Part shown: in pieces, positions 1 to 6,604 of the stretch
Layout: each line of letters starts with the position of its first letter
Position numbering within the stretch: position 1 is the stretch's first letter
Assembly: GCA_027021325.1 (NCBI GenBank)
Contig: JALUUN010000290.1
Coordinates: forward strand, 1 to 11,137
Length of the DNA stretch: 11,137 nt
DNA from: Planctomycetota bacterium
GTDB taxonomy: Bacteria; Planctomycetota; UBA1135
Direction: 5' to 3'
Translations under genes and position numbers: made by a program
The notes under the pieces: generated by a model
Told to the model about the DNA's origin: nothing
Databases searched by the model: none
The model's input: only the letters and a program-made list of their open reading frames with translations

Positions 1-23
1 ATCTCTTCCAGAATCCTGAAACC

Positions 24-395
24 ATGAGAAAAAAAACACTGATCCTGTCGGGAATCGCTCTTGCGGTTTCCTTCCTCCTCTCGCTCGGCACTCTCTTCTC
101 CCAGAACGGAGGTCCCCCGCCGGTCCCCACGGGCTCCTGGGCCCTCGACGAAGGTGAGACCGAGGTCATCCTGGCGGGCGCGTCCCGCAACGGGACCATG
201 ACGGTTCGAAACGACGGTCCCGGGGTCGTCCGCCTGATCGTGAGAACGCCGGATGGCGAGACTCGAAGTGAGGTGATCATCGACCCTGGGGAAGAAAAGG
301 GCGCGGGGGTCTACCAGGGAGACTCCGTCCTGGTTCGCGATGTGAAGGATCCGGACGACCACGGCTCCGAGGGAACCTGGTCTTTCGGGACCTGA
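24..395 (+). CDS. Small exported protein of unknown function
   Basis: A 123-residue protein that I do not recognise. The N-terminus is signal-like: MRKK followed by a hydrophobic stretch at about residues 5-25 (rich in L, A, V, F) and then SQNGGPPP, so it is probably exported or anchored with its body outside the cytoplasm. The remaining ~95 residues are rich in Gly, Asp, Val and Thr and alternate polar and hydrophobic residues (for example TMTVRNDGPGVVRLIVRTPDG), which suggests one small beta-sandwich domain. No catalytic motif or cysteine pair is visible. The ATG has no clear Shine-Dalgarno sequence, but it is the only start that keeps the signal peptide. It sits directly upstream of the large repeat protein on the same strand and shares its mixed codon use (AGA, AAA, GGA, CTT), so the two may be co-transcribed. 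Function is unknown. Confidence 0.7.
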   Translation: MRKKTLILSGIALAVSFLLSLGTLFSQNGGPPPVPTGSWALDEGETEVILAGASRNGTMTVRNDGPGVVRLIVRTPDGETRSEVIIDPGEEKGAGVYQGDSVLVRDVKDPDDHGSEGTWSFGT

Positions 396-436
396 CGGGG
401 TTGCGATCCGACTTCGGGACACAACCAGCGCGGGGC

Positions 437-2806
437 ATGCGTCGAGGACTTCTCACCGTTCTCCCGGTCCTCCTGGTGGGAGCCGGGATTCTGGTGATGA
501 GCCTCCAAGGCCCGCGAGCGGTCGGAGAGGGGCTCAGGCCGGAAGAACCGACTCCGGCGGGCGCGGCGTCGGATTCCTCTTCCGTGCGCCCTCTCCGAAA
601 GGAACTGGAACCGGAACCGGCCTTCCGAACCGGGCGCGTCTGGTTCCGGTTCCTGCCTTCTCCCCCGGCCGATCCCGTGCTCCTCCGCGTCCAGGGACCG
701 CAAGAGACGCGGGAGACTCCGGTCGGTCCAGGCCACCCGCTGGAGCTGCCTCCAGGCACCTGGACCCTGACTCCCCTCGAGTCGTCGGAGTGGGTCGCGA
801 GGCCGAGCCGGATCGAGCTGGCGCCGGGGCAGGAAGCCGCGATCGTCCTCAACCGCCGGATTCACGCAGAGATCCTGGTGGCGGACGAACAGGGAACGCC
901 TCTCGAGGGTGTACGGGTCCTTTGGAAGAGGCAATCCCTCCCGATGGATACCGAGGGGGCCCCCGGGGTGCACGCCTTTACCGGGCCGGAAGGCATCGCA
1001 ACCCTGGTCGTCGCCGCGGGAGCCGGCCGGCTCGAGGTCGAGGCCGCTGGTCACGATCCGTGGAGCCGGTCCTACCCCCTCGGTCCTCCTCGGAAAGTCG
1101 AGGTCCGGTTATTCAAGGAACGGCAGGTCCGGCTGCGGATCATGGACGCTCGCCGGAGCATTCCTCTCCGGGAAGTCGATGTCCGGTGCCCGAGTGCTCA
1201 GGAGGCCCCCCGCCTGCGGACGGACGGGGCCGGCACCGTCCGATTCCCTTCTTCCTGGTTCGCCGCCCGGCGCACGATCCAGGTCGAGGGCTACCTTCCG
1301 GTACGGCTTCCCGTACGGCCCCCGCATGGCTCCCTGGCCCTCTGGCCGGCACGGCCGCTGGAGATCACGGTTCTCCGGCCGGATTCCTCTCCCGCCTCCC
1401 AAGCCGAGATCTGGATGGAGTGGACGGGAGACGAAGAAGCTCTGGATGCAGCCGGTCCCGCGCCGCCGGCCCTGGCGCCTGACGAAGACGGATCCTGCAG
1501 GACGCTCACGACCGCTCCCCCGATCCAGACCCGCCTCCTCGCCTGGGAGGGCACCCTCGCGGCCACCACCATCGTCGACCCGGCCGACGGCCCCGTGCGG
1601 GCGATCCTCGTCCTCCAGCCTCAGCCGGAGCTGACCGTGGCGCTCCTCGATGCGCAGGGACACCCGGTCCCCGGAGCCCTGGTTTCCGGCGGAGGCCGTT
1701 CGGGTACGGTGAAAGGTAGGGAGGTGGAGCCCGGGCGCTACCGGCTGCCCATGGAGCCCCTCCTGGAGCACCTCGCGATCGAGGCCGGTCGCGAGCACAT
1801 CGCCCTCCGCCGCAAGAAACCCACACCGGGCGGGGCCGGCCCGGACCTCCTCCTCCCGGTCCGCCTCTCGCCGCTCTTCCGGGTGGAGATCCTGGTCCTC
1901 GGGACCGATGGCGCGCCTCTCGCGGGCCAGGAACTGCGGCTTCGTTCCTATCCCGACAGGTCCCGTCTCCTTCAGCAGGCACCCCGCCTCGAGGGGCAGG
2001 AGGGGACCGCAGCCCCCTGCTGGGTGGTCCGGGAGCGCCGCTACGTCCACACGAAGGAGACTCTCTTCACAGACCCCGAGGGACGGCTCGGCCCTCTGGA
2101 TCTCCCAGCGGGGCGCTATCACCTGGGCGTGGCCCTCCCCTCTGGAAGGGAGGGCGTCTTCCTCCACAGAGGCGCTCCCGACTCCTGGGTCTTCGCACCC
2201 GGAGACCCCCTGCAGGTCGTGCGGCTTCCGCTGCCGGTTCCTGTGGAGGTCTCGGCATGGGACGCTCGCAGCTCGACCCCCGTCGAGACGGTCGAGATCC
2301 GGCTGGTGGAGCCCACACTGGCCGGCTTTCCGCGAACCCAGGATCGGCAGGCCGGGCCCGTATGGCAGGGCTTCGTGGCGCGGGGCGACCTGCCCTGGCT
2401 CCGGGTTGGAAGCCCGGGCTATCTCGATGCCGCCCCCTCCTGGAGCGAAGCCGCGGACGGGCGCCGGCTGGGAACGGCCTGGCTCCAACCCGCCGCCCAG
2501 GTGAGTGTTCTCCTGGAAGGACTGCCCGAGGCGGAGCCCCTGGAGCTGCGGGCCGTGGTCCTGGATGCTCCGAATGCGGAAGGATTCCAGCCGGTCCTCT
2601 GGCAGGAGGCGAAAGACGTGCCCTCCGACGGGCGCATCTGCTTCGAGCTCCCGGTCCAGCAGGGAGACCTCATGCTCTATCTCGAAGCGGAGGACGGAAG
2701 CGGCTTCCCCCTCAGGCCGAGCCGTTTCCCCTTGCCGGTGGAGGAGGTTCTTCGGGTCCAGGTGGGACGGCCCGGGACCGCACCTCAACAGGGAGGCGCG
2801 AGGTAG
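437..2806 (+). CDS. Large membrane-anchored protein with tandem carboxypeptidase-regulatory-like beta-sandwich repeats
   Basis: A 789-residue protein from the ATG at 437. An in-frame TTG at 401 would add 12 residues; I prefer the ATG because MRRGLL leads straight into a hydrophobic segment (residues ~4-24) that looks like a signal anchor. After a Pro/Ala/Glu-rich linker, modules of roughly 80-110 residues follow, each opening with a beta strand and a turn of the type xVxVxDxxGxPLxGVxV. Openings lie near residues 144 (EILVADEQGTPLEGV), 231, 308, 398 (LTVALLDAQGHPVPGA), 482 (VEILVLGTDGAPLAGQ), 602 and 688. This resembles CarboxypepD_reg or Ig-like folds used in surface and binding proteins. No peptidase or other enzyme motif is visible. 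The likely place is the cell envelope, facing outward; the role is unknown. Its 3' end overlaps the convergent coaC by 22 bases. Codon use is more mixed (GAA, GGA, CGA, CTC) than in the genes to the right. Confidence 0.8.
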   Translation: MRRGLLTVLPVLLVGAGILVMSLQGPRAVGEGLRPEEPTPAGAASDSSSVRPLRKELEPEPAFRTGRVWFRFLPSPPADPVLLRVQGPQETRETPVGPGHPLELPPGTWTLTPLESSEWVARPSRIELAPGQEAAIVLNRRIHAEILVADEQGTPLEGVRVLWKRQSLPMDTEGAPGVHAFTGPEGIATLVVAAGAGRLEVEAAGHDPWSRSYPLGPPRKVEVRLFKERQVRLRIMDARRSIPLREVDVRCPSAQEAPRLRTDGAGTVRFPSSWFAARRTIQVEGYLPVRLPVRPPHGSLALWPARPLEITVLRPDSSPASQAEIWMEWTGDEEALDAAGPAPPALAPDEDGSCRTLTTAPPIQTRLLAWEGTLAATTIVDPADGPVRAILVLQPQPELTVALLDAQGHPVPGALVSGGGRSGTVKGREVEPGRYRLPMEPLLEHLAIEAGREHIALRRKKPTPGGAGPDLLLPVRLSPLFRVEILVLGTDGAPLAGQELRLRSYPDRSRLLQQAPRLEGQEGTAAPCWVVRERRYVHTKETLFTDPEGRLGPLDLPAGRYHLGVALPSGREGVFLHRGAPDSWVFAPGDPLQVVRLPLPVPVEVSAWDARSSTPVETVEIRLVEPTLAGFPRTQDRQAGPVWQGFVARGDLPWLRVGSPGYLDAAPSWSEAADGRRLGTAWLQPAAQVSVLLEGLPEAEPLELRAVVLDAPNAEGFQPVLWQEAKDVPSDGRICFELPVQQGDLMLYLEAEDGSGFPLRPSRFPLPVEEVLRVQVGRPGTAPQQGGAR

Positions 2807-3333
2807 GGCCGCAGCGTCTCGAGGATCGCCTCCGGCTCCAGCATGCGGCCGGGGCCGTCCTCGCCGCAGGCGGTCGGACCTTCGGCGGGACCGAGGCGGC
2901 GCCAGCCGTCGCCCTCCAGGAGGGCGACATTGCGCTGGACCGGCGCCTGGGCCCACATGACCGGGTTCATGGCCGGGGCGAAGAAGCGCGGCCGCGCCGG
3001 GTCGAAGGCCAGGGCCGTGGAGGCCAGGAGATCGCCGCCCATCCCCTGGGCCAGACGCGCCAGGGTATGGGCGCTGGCCGGCGCCACCACGAAGAGCTCC
3101 GCCCGGCGCGCCAGACGGATGTGGTCCATGCCCCCGGCGTCGGCGGGATTCCATTCGTCCGTCAGGGCCGGGCGTCCGGTCACGCACCGGAACTGAAGCG
3201 GGGCGACGAGCCGCGTCGCCGCCCGCGTCTGGATCACCTGCACACCGTGCCCCTCCTGCGTCAGCGCCGAGGCCAGGGCCACGGCCTTGAAGCAGGCGGC
3301 CGAACCGCAGACGCCGAGCAGAACCTCAGCCAC
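2785..3333 (-). CDS. coaC: Phosphopantothenoylcysteine decarboxylase, free-standing CoaC
   Basis: A 182-residue flavoprotein of the HFCD family. It decarboxylates 4'-phosphopantothenoylcysteine to 4'-phosphopantetheine in coenzyme A synthesis, using FMN. Family motifs are all present: GSAACFKA near 10-17, catalytic His71 in DHIRL, PASAHT at 85-90, PAMNPVMW at 120-127, and ACGE with Cys156 followed by GPGRM at 155-164. The last pair of motifs favours CoaC over related peptide decarboxylases such as EpiD or the UbiX group. In E. coli and many bacteria this domain is fused to the CoaB synthetase; here the protein stops after the CoaC domain, so CoaB must be encoded elsewhere. The start is GTG at 3333, preceded by a strong GGAGGAGG site and overlapping the end of gmk by 8 bases (translational coupling likely). 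The stop lies inside the 3' end of the convergent repeat-protein gene. Confidence 0.93.
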   Translation of the reverse strand: MAEVLLGVCGSAACFKAVALASALTQEGHGVQVIQTRAATRLVAPLQFRCVTGRPALTDEWNPADAGGMDHIRLARRAELFVVAPASAHTLARLAQGMGGDLLASTALAFDPARPRFFAPAMNPVMWAQAPVQRNVALLEGDGWRRLGPAEGPTACGEDGPGRMLEPEAILETLRPYLAPPC

Positions 3334-3916
3334 GGCCCTCCTCCGCGGGCTCCTCGTAGCCGAGGATCGTGCAGACCTCGGCCACCATGCGTTCCAGATC
3401 GTCGTTCACGACCTTGTGATCGTACTCGCCGGCGCGTTGCATCTCCCCGGCGGCGATGGAGAGGCGGCGCTGGATCTGCTCCTCGGTCTCGCTGCGCCGG
3501 CCGCGCAGACGCCTCTCCAGCTCCTCCAGGGAGGGCGGCATGACGAAGATCGAGACCGAGGGAAACTCCCGGTGCCGGCGCACCTGCTCCGCCCCCTGGA
3601 CATCGATTTCCAGCACCAGGTCCTTCCCCGCCTCCAGGGCATGCCGCACGTCCTCCAGGAGGGTGCCGTAGCGGCGCCCGTGGACCTCGGCCCACTCCAG
3701 GAAGGCGTCCTCCCGGACCAGGCGATCGAAATCCTCGTCGCTCACGAAGCGGTAGTCCCGGCCGTTCACCTCCCCCGGCCGCGGCGGCCGCGTCGTCGCC
3801 GACACCGAGAAGGCGACCCCGGGCAGCTGGACCAGACGCTTCCAGAGGGTGGACTTGCCCGAACCGCTGGGGCCCGAGATCACGATCAGGCGGCCTCGGC
3901 GCGGCTCACTCGACAT
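3326..3916 (-). CDS. gmk: Guanylate kinase
   Basis: A cytoplasmic enzyme of 196 residues that phosphorylates GMP to GDP with ATP, needed for GTP and dGTP supply and GMP recycling. The Walker A loop GPSGSGKST is at 15-23. The GMP-binding segment has SATTRPPRPGE (39-49), GRDYRFV (52-58) and EWAEVHGRRYGT (74-85). DVQGA at 105-109, the arginine-rich lid RLRGRRSE (136-143) and the terminal DHKVVND (166-172) complete the family pattern. Length is normal for bacteria. The ATG at 3916 overlaps the 3' end of yicC by 11 bases, with AAGGAG about 10 bases upstream inside yicC; the 3' end overlaps coaC by 8 bases. The yicC-gmk pair is widely conserved. No rpoZ follows, unlike in many genomes. Confidence 0.97.
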   Translation of the reverse strand: MSSEPRRGRLIVISGPSGSGKSTLWKRLVQLPGVAFSVSATTRPPRPGEVNGRDYRFVSDEDFDRLVREDAFLEWAEVHGRRYGTLLEDVRHALEAGKDLVLEIDVQGAEQVRRHREFPSVSIFVMPPSLEELERRLRGRRSETEEQIQRRLSIAAGEMQRAGEYDHKVVNDDLERMVAEVCTILGYEEPAEEGRG

Positions 3917-4772
3917 TGGCGGCCTGCTCCTTGGCCTGCTGGACCAGCAGCTTCAGCTCCACCACCCGCCGCGCCAGGACCGGGTCGGCCGACTTGCTGC
4001 CCAGGGTGTTCACCTCCCGGTGGCACTCCTGGAGGACGAAGTCGAGTTCGCGGCCGCAGGGACCGCCCGCGGCCAGGAGCTCTTCCAGACGGTCCAGATG
4101 GATGCCAAGGCGCGCCACCTCCTCGCGCACGTCGGCGCGCTCCGCGAGGACCGCGATCTCGCGGGTGAGGTCCAGGGGCTCGGTCACCCCGGCCCGCGCC
4201 CAGGCCTCCTCGATGCGCTCCCGCAGGCGCTTCGCCGCCGCCTCCCGGGCCCGCGGCAGGCGCCCCTCGACCTGCCGCAGCCGGCCGCGCATGGCCCGGA
4301 CCAAGCGCTGGAGCTCCCGGGCCAGGCGCCGCCCTTCCTCGACCCGCGAGGCGATCAGCCGCTCCAGGGCCTCGGTGAGAGCCGCCTCCGCCGCCCGCAG
4401 GACGCCGCGGCGCACCGCCTCGGACTCGGGCGGCGTCTGCAGGGCTCCGGGCAGGGCGAGGAGATCCGCGAGCCCCGGCTCGCCGTCCGCCAGGCCGAGA
4501 GAGCGGGCCGCCCGGCGCCATTCCCGGAGGTAACGGCCCAGGAGTTCGGGGTCGAGGACCGCCGTCCGGCCCTGGGCCTGCACCCGCAGGCTCCCCTGGA
4601 GGCTGCCCCGGCGCAGGCGCTTCCGCAGCAGGGCCTCGGCGCGCTGCTCCAGTTCGAGGCGGTCGCCGGGGACGCGCAGCTTCAGGCTCAGGCCCTTGCC
4701 GTTCACCGAGCGCAGTTCCGCCTCGGCCTCGGCGTAGCGGTTCGCCGCGGTCCCCCGGCCGTAGCCGGTCAT
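3906..4772 (-). CDS. yicC: YicC/YloC family endoribonuclease
   Basis: A 288-residue protein of the YicC family. Members have been shown to be endoribonucleases that affect small-RNA stability in E. coli; the substrate here is unknown. It opens with the family signature MTGYGRG, followed by AELRSVNGKGL (18-28), where the family has RSVN. The C-terminal DUF1732 part shows ADVREEVARLGIHL (213-226), GRELDFVLQECHREVNTLGSKS (240-261) in two blocks, and the closing VELK...EQAANVE. I chose the ATG at 4772 because it gives the usual family length; GTG at 4802 would add ten residues, and a longer in-frame ORF to 4934 runs into pyrE and lacks family similarity. It starts 37 bases after the pyrE stop and overlaps gmk by 11 bases, so it belongs to the same operon. 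No strong ribosome-binding site precedes the ATG. Confidence 0.93.
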   Translation of the reverse strand: MTGYGRGTAANRYAEAEAELRSVNGKGLSLKLRVPGDRLELEQRAEALLRKRLRRGSLQGSLRVQAQGRTAVLDPELLGRYLREWRRAARSLGLADGEPGLADLLALPGALQTPPESEAVRRGVLRAAEAALTEALERLIASRVEEGRRLARELQRLVRAMRGRLRQVEGRLPRAREAAAKRLRERIEEAWARAGVTEPLDLTREIAVLAERADVREEVARLGIHLDRLEELLAAGGPCGRELDFVLQECHREVNTLGSKSADPVLARRVVELKLLVQQAKEQAANVE

Positions 4773-4809
4773 GCTGGCCAGGGGCTTGCGGACGGCGGGC
4801 ACGAGCGAA

Positions 4810-5409
4810 TCAGGACGGGGCCGGGCGGCTGCCGGGCTTGACCGGCGGTTCGGCGCCGGCGGCGCAGAGGGGGCAGTTCTGCGGCTCCCAGGAGGGCACC
4901 TCCAGATCCAGGAGCCGGAAGTAGGGCAGCTCACCGAAGGGCCGGGGGCCGCCGCTCCGGTTCACGAGGCTGGCGACGCCAAGGGCAGGCGCCCCGATCT
5001 CATCGAGCATCTCCAGGACCTCGCGGGCGCTGCGGCCGGTAGTCACGACGTCTTCGCACACGAGCACCCGCTCCCCGGGCTTCACCTCGAAGCCGCGGCG
5101 CAGGGCGAAGCCGCCCTCGGCCAGGCGCTCGGCGAAGAGGCCGCGGGCCCCCAGGGCGCGGGCCAGCTCGTGGGCCAGGACCACCGCCCCCATGGCCGGT
5201 CCGACGACGGCATCCACCGGCCCGGCCCCGGCCTCCTCCAGGATCCCGGCGAGGTCCCGGCAGGCGGCCTCGGCCCGCTCCGGATGCTGGAGCAGACGCG
5301 CGCACTGGACATAGCGGCCGGCGTGGCGGCCGCTGGAGAGGAGAAAGTGCCCTTCCAGGAGGGCTCCCGTCGCGCGCAGGGCCTCCTCCAGCCTGCGTCC
5401 GGGCTCCAC
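4810..5409 (-). CDS. pyrE: Orotate phosphoribosyltransferase
   Basis: Transfers the phosphoribosyl group of PRPP to orotate to make OMP, the fifth step of UMP synthesis, in the cytoplasm. From GTG at 5409 the protein has 199 residues. The PRPP-binding signature VLVCEDVVTTGRSARE lies at 115-130. The N-terminal FLLSSGRHAGRYVQC (22-36) is the orotate-side motif of this family, and VVGPAMGAV (68-76) is the next loop. The C-terminus has NCPLC (Cys179, Cys182) followed by PPVKPGSR, typical of the subtype with a CPLC...KPGSR tail. GTG at 5409 is chosen because a GGAGG sits 11 bases upstream; GTG at 5427 is an alternative, and the long ORF from 5493 would overlap secG by 65 bases. The gene begins just after the secG stop and ends 37 bases before yicC. 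Confidence 0.93.
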   Translation of the reverse strand: MEPGRRLEEALRATGALLEGHFLLSSGRHAGRYVQCARLLQHPERAEAACRDLAGILEEAGAGPVDAVVGPAMGAVVLAHELARALGARGLFAERLAEGGFALRRGFEVKPGERVLVCEDVVTTGRSAREVLEMLDEIGAPALGVASLVNRSGGPRPFGELPYFRLLDLEVPSWEPQNCPLCAAGAEPPVKPGSRPAPS

Positions 5410-5428
5410 GGCGGCCGCGGCCTCCACC

Positions 5429-5743
5429 TCAGCTGCCGTTGTTGCCGCCGCCGGGCTCCCCGGAACCGACCACCCCGGACTCGGGGATGTCATCGCCGAG
5501 GACGGACTTCGGGCCGGAGCCGGTCCAGAGCAGGACCATGCAGGAAAGGATCCACACGGCGAAGACCGCGAAGGTGAAGCGGTTCACTCCGCCGGCGCGG
5601 ACCCCGAAGGTCTCGGTGCCGGCGGTGCCGAAGGCGTCGCTCAAGCCGCCGCCCTTCCCCTCCTGGAGGAGGACGATGAGGATGAGGACCAGCCCCGACA
5701 GGAAGAACAGCAGGTAGAAGAGGATCTGGAGGAAGTCAGCCAT
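5429..5743 (-). CDS. secG: Preprotein translocase subunit SecG
   Basis: A 104-residue inner-membrane protein, the accessory subunit of the SecYEG channel that exports unfolded proteins. Two transmembrane helices are visible, at about 3-25 (starting DFLQILFYLLFFL) and 55-73 (FTFAVFAVWILSCMVLLW). The family signature loop LQEGKGGGLSDAFG follows the first helix at 26-39. The C-terminal ~30 residues are Gly/Ser/Asn rich and probably disordered. The ATG at 5743 overlaps the end of tpiA by 8 bases, and pyrE begins about 20 bases after the stop. A tpiA-secG pair is seen in many bacteria and probably reflects a shared growth-linked transcript rather than a shared reaction. Confidence 0.96.
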   Translation of the reverse strand: MADFLQILFYLLFFLSGLVLILIVLLQEGKGGGLSDAFGTAGTETFGVRAGGVNRFTFAVFAVWILSCMVLLWTGSGPKSVLGDDIPESGVVGSGEPGGGNNGS

Positions 5744-6527
5744 GGCTCTCGGCGGCGCGGGCCGCCGCCGGCGCGGCGTCCAGGATCGGCAGGAAGGTGC
5801 CCGGGCTCAGGGACGCGCCCCCTACCAGGAGGCCGTCCACATCGGGCCGGGCCAGGAGTTCGGCGGCGTTGCCGGGCTTGACGCTGCCGCCGTAGAGAAG
5901 CGGCGTCGAGGCGGCCGCCTCCGCGCCCAGGATATCCCCCAGGAGGCGCCGCAGCTCGGCGTGGGCCTCCTGGGCGGTCTCCGGCGTCGCCGTGCGCCCG
6001 GTGCCGATGGCCCAGACCGGCTCGTAGGCGATGCTCAGAAGCGCCGCCTGCTCGGGCTTCCGCACGGCCCCGCGCAGGACCCGGAGCTGCCGCTCCAGGA
6101 CCTCGAAGGTCCGGCCGGCCTCGCGCTCCTCCAGGGTCTCGCCGACGCAGAGCATCCCCTGGAGCCGGGCCCGCAGGACCGCCTGGAGCTTGCGGCCGAT
6201 GCGCTCGTCGCTCTCGCCGAAGACGTGGCGGCGCTCCGAGTGCCCGACCAGGACCACTTGGACCCCCATGTCCTTGAGCATGGGGACCGAGACCTCGCCG
6301 GTGAAGGCGCCCTCCTTCTCCTCGTGGCAGTTCTGGGCACCCAGAAGGACCGTGGTGCCGCGGATCTTGCGGCGCACGTGCTCCAGGTGGACGAAGGCGG
6401 GGAACAGGACGCAGCGCCGGCCCTCGGCCTCCCCCTGGGCCTCGGCGACGGCCCGGGCCAGGCCGGAGGCCTTGCGCCGGGTCAGGTGCATCTTCCAGTT
6501 GCCGGCGATCACCGGGGTACGGGCCAT
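5736..6527 (-). CDS. tpiA: Triosephosphate isomerase
   Basis: Interconverts dihydroxyacetone phosphate and glyceraldehyde 3-phosphate in glycolysis and gluconeogenesis; cytoplasmic TIM barrel of 263 residues. The catalytic residues are all present: Lys12 in GNWKMH, His96 in VGHSERR (94-100) and Glu169 in YEPVWAIGTG (168-177). The phosphate-binding loops YGGSVKPGN (212-220) and DGLLVGGASL (231-240) are intact. An ORF extends upstream to 6584, but the 19 extra residues are Arg/Pro-rich and outside the family; MARTPVIAGNWKMH is the usual start. An AGGAG lies about 13 bases upstream of that ATG. The gap to the DAHP synthase gene upstream is 75 bases, the longest inside this - strand run, and contains two small hairpins. 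The 3' end overlaps secG by 8 bases. Confidence 0.97.
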   Translation of the reverse strand: MARTPVIAGNWKMHLTRRKASGLARAVAEAQGEAEGRRCVLFPAFVHLEHVRRKIRGTTVLLGAQNCHEEKEGAFTGEVSVPMLKDMGVQVVLVGHSERRHVFGESDERIGRKLQAVLRARLQGMLCVGETLEEREAGRTFEVLERQLRVLRGAVRKPEQAALLSIAYEPVWAIGTGRTATPETAQEAHAELRRLLGDILGAEAAASTPLLYGGSVKPGNAAELLARPDVDGLLVGGASLSPGTFLPILDAAPAAARAAESHG

Positions 6528-6568
6528 GGCGGAACGGGCTCTCCTGCGGGGACGGGGCGCGAATGGAG

Positions 6569-6604
6569 CCGGGCAGGATAGCACAGCCCGGAGGCCCCGG
6601 CCTC
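6569..6604 (-). other. Paired GC-rich hairpins at the DAHP synthase/tpiA junction
   Basis: Two adjacent inverted repeats lie in the gap between these same-strand genes. One is GAGGCC-CC-GGCCTC at 6591-6604, which covers the first two bases of the DAHP synthase stop codon (6603-6605). The other is CCGGGC at 6569-6574 with GCCCGG at 6586-6591; the two share base 6591, so the stems compete at that base. Neither is followed by a T tract on the - strand, so this is not a classical intrinsic terminator. It could reduce read-through or mark a processing point between the two genes; chance is possible at this GC content. Confidence 0.3.

Noticed and set aside
1109..3187. A 692-codon open frame on the - strand opposite the repeat-protein gene
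   Set aside because: Its composition is Arg/Gly/Pro-rich with no domain, and it crosses the convergent junction and most of coaC in another frame.
3456..3720. Repeated CTCCAGG / CCTCCAGGAG motif, considered as a dispersed repeat
   Set aside because: It reflects frequent Leu-Glu-Glu codons (CTG GAG GAG) on the coding - strand and occurs in coding DNA across the window, so it is codon bias, not a repeat family.
3849..4841. A 330-codon + strand frame opposite yicC
   Set aside because: Leu/Gln/Gly-rich shadow of the YicC gene, without any recognisable fold signature.
4773..4934. N-terminal extension of YicC by 54 residues
   Set aside because: The extension runs through the end of pyrE in another frame, while MTGYGRG is the known family N-terminus.
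5410..5493. N-terminal extension of PyrE from ATG at 5493
   Set aside because: It would overlap secG by 65 bases and is a low-complexity Ala/Ser/Pro stretch; a GTG at 5409 has a better-placed GGAGG.
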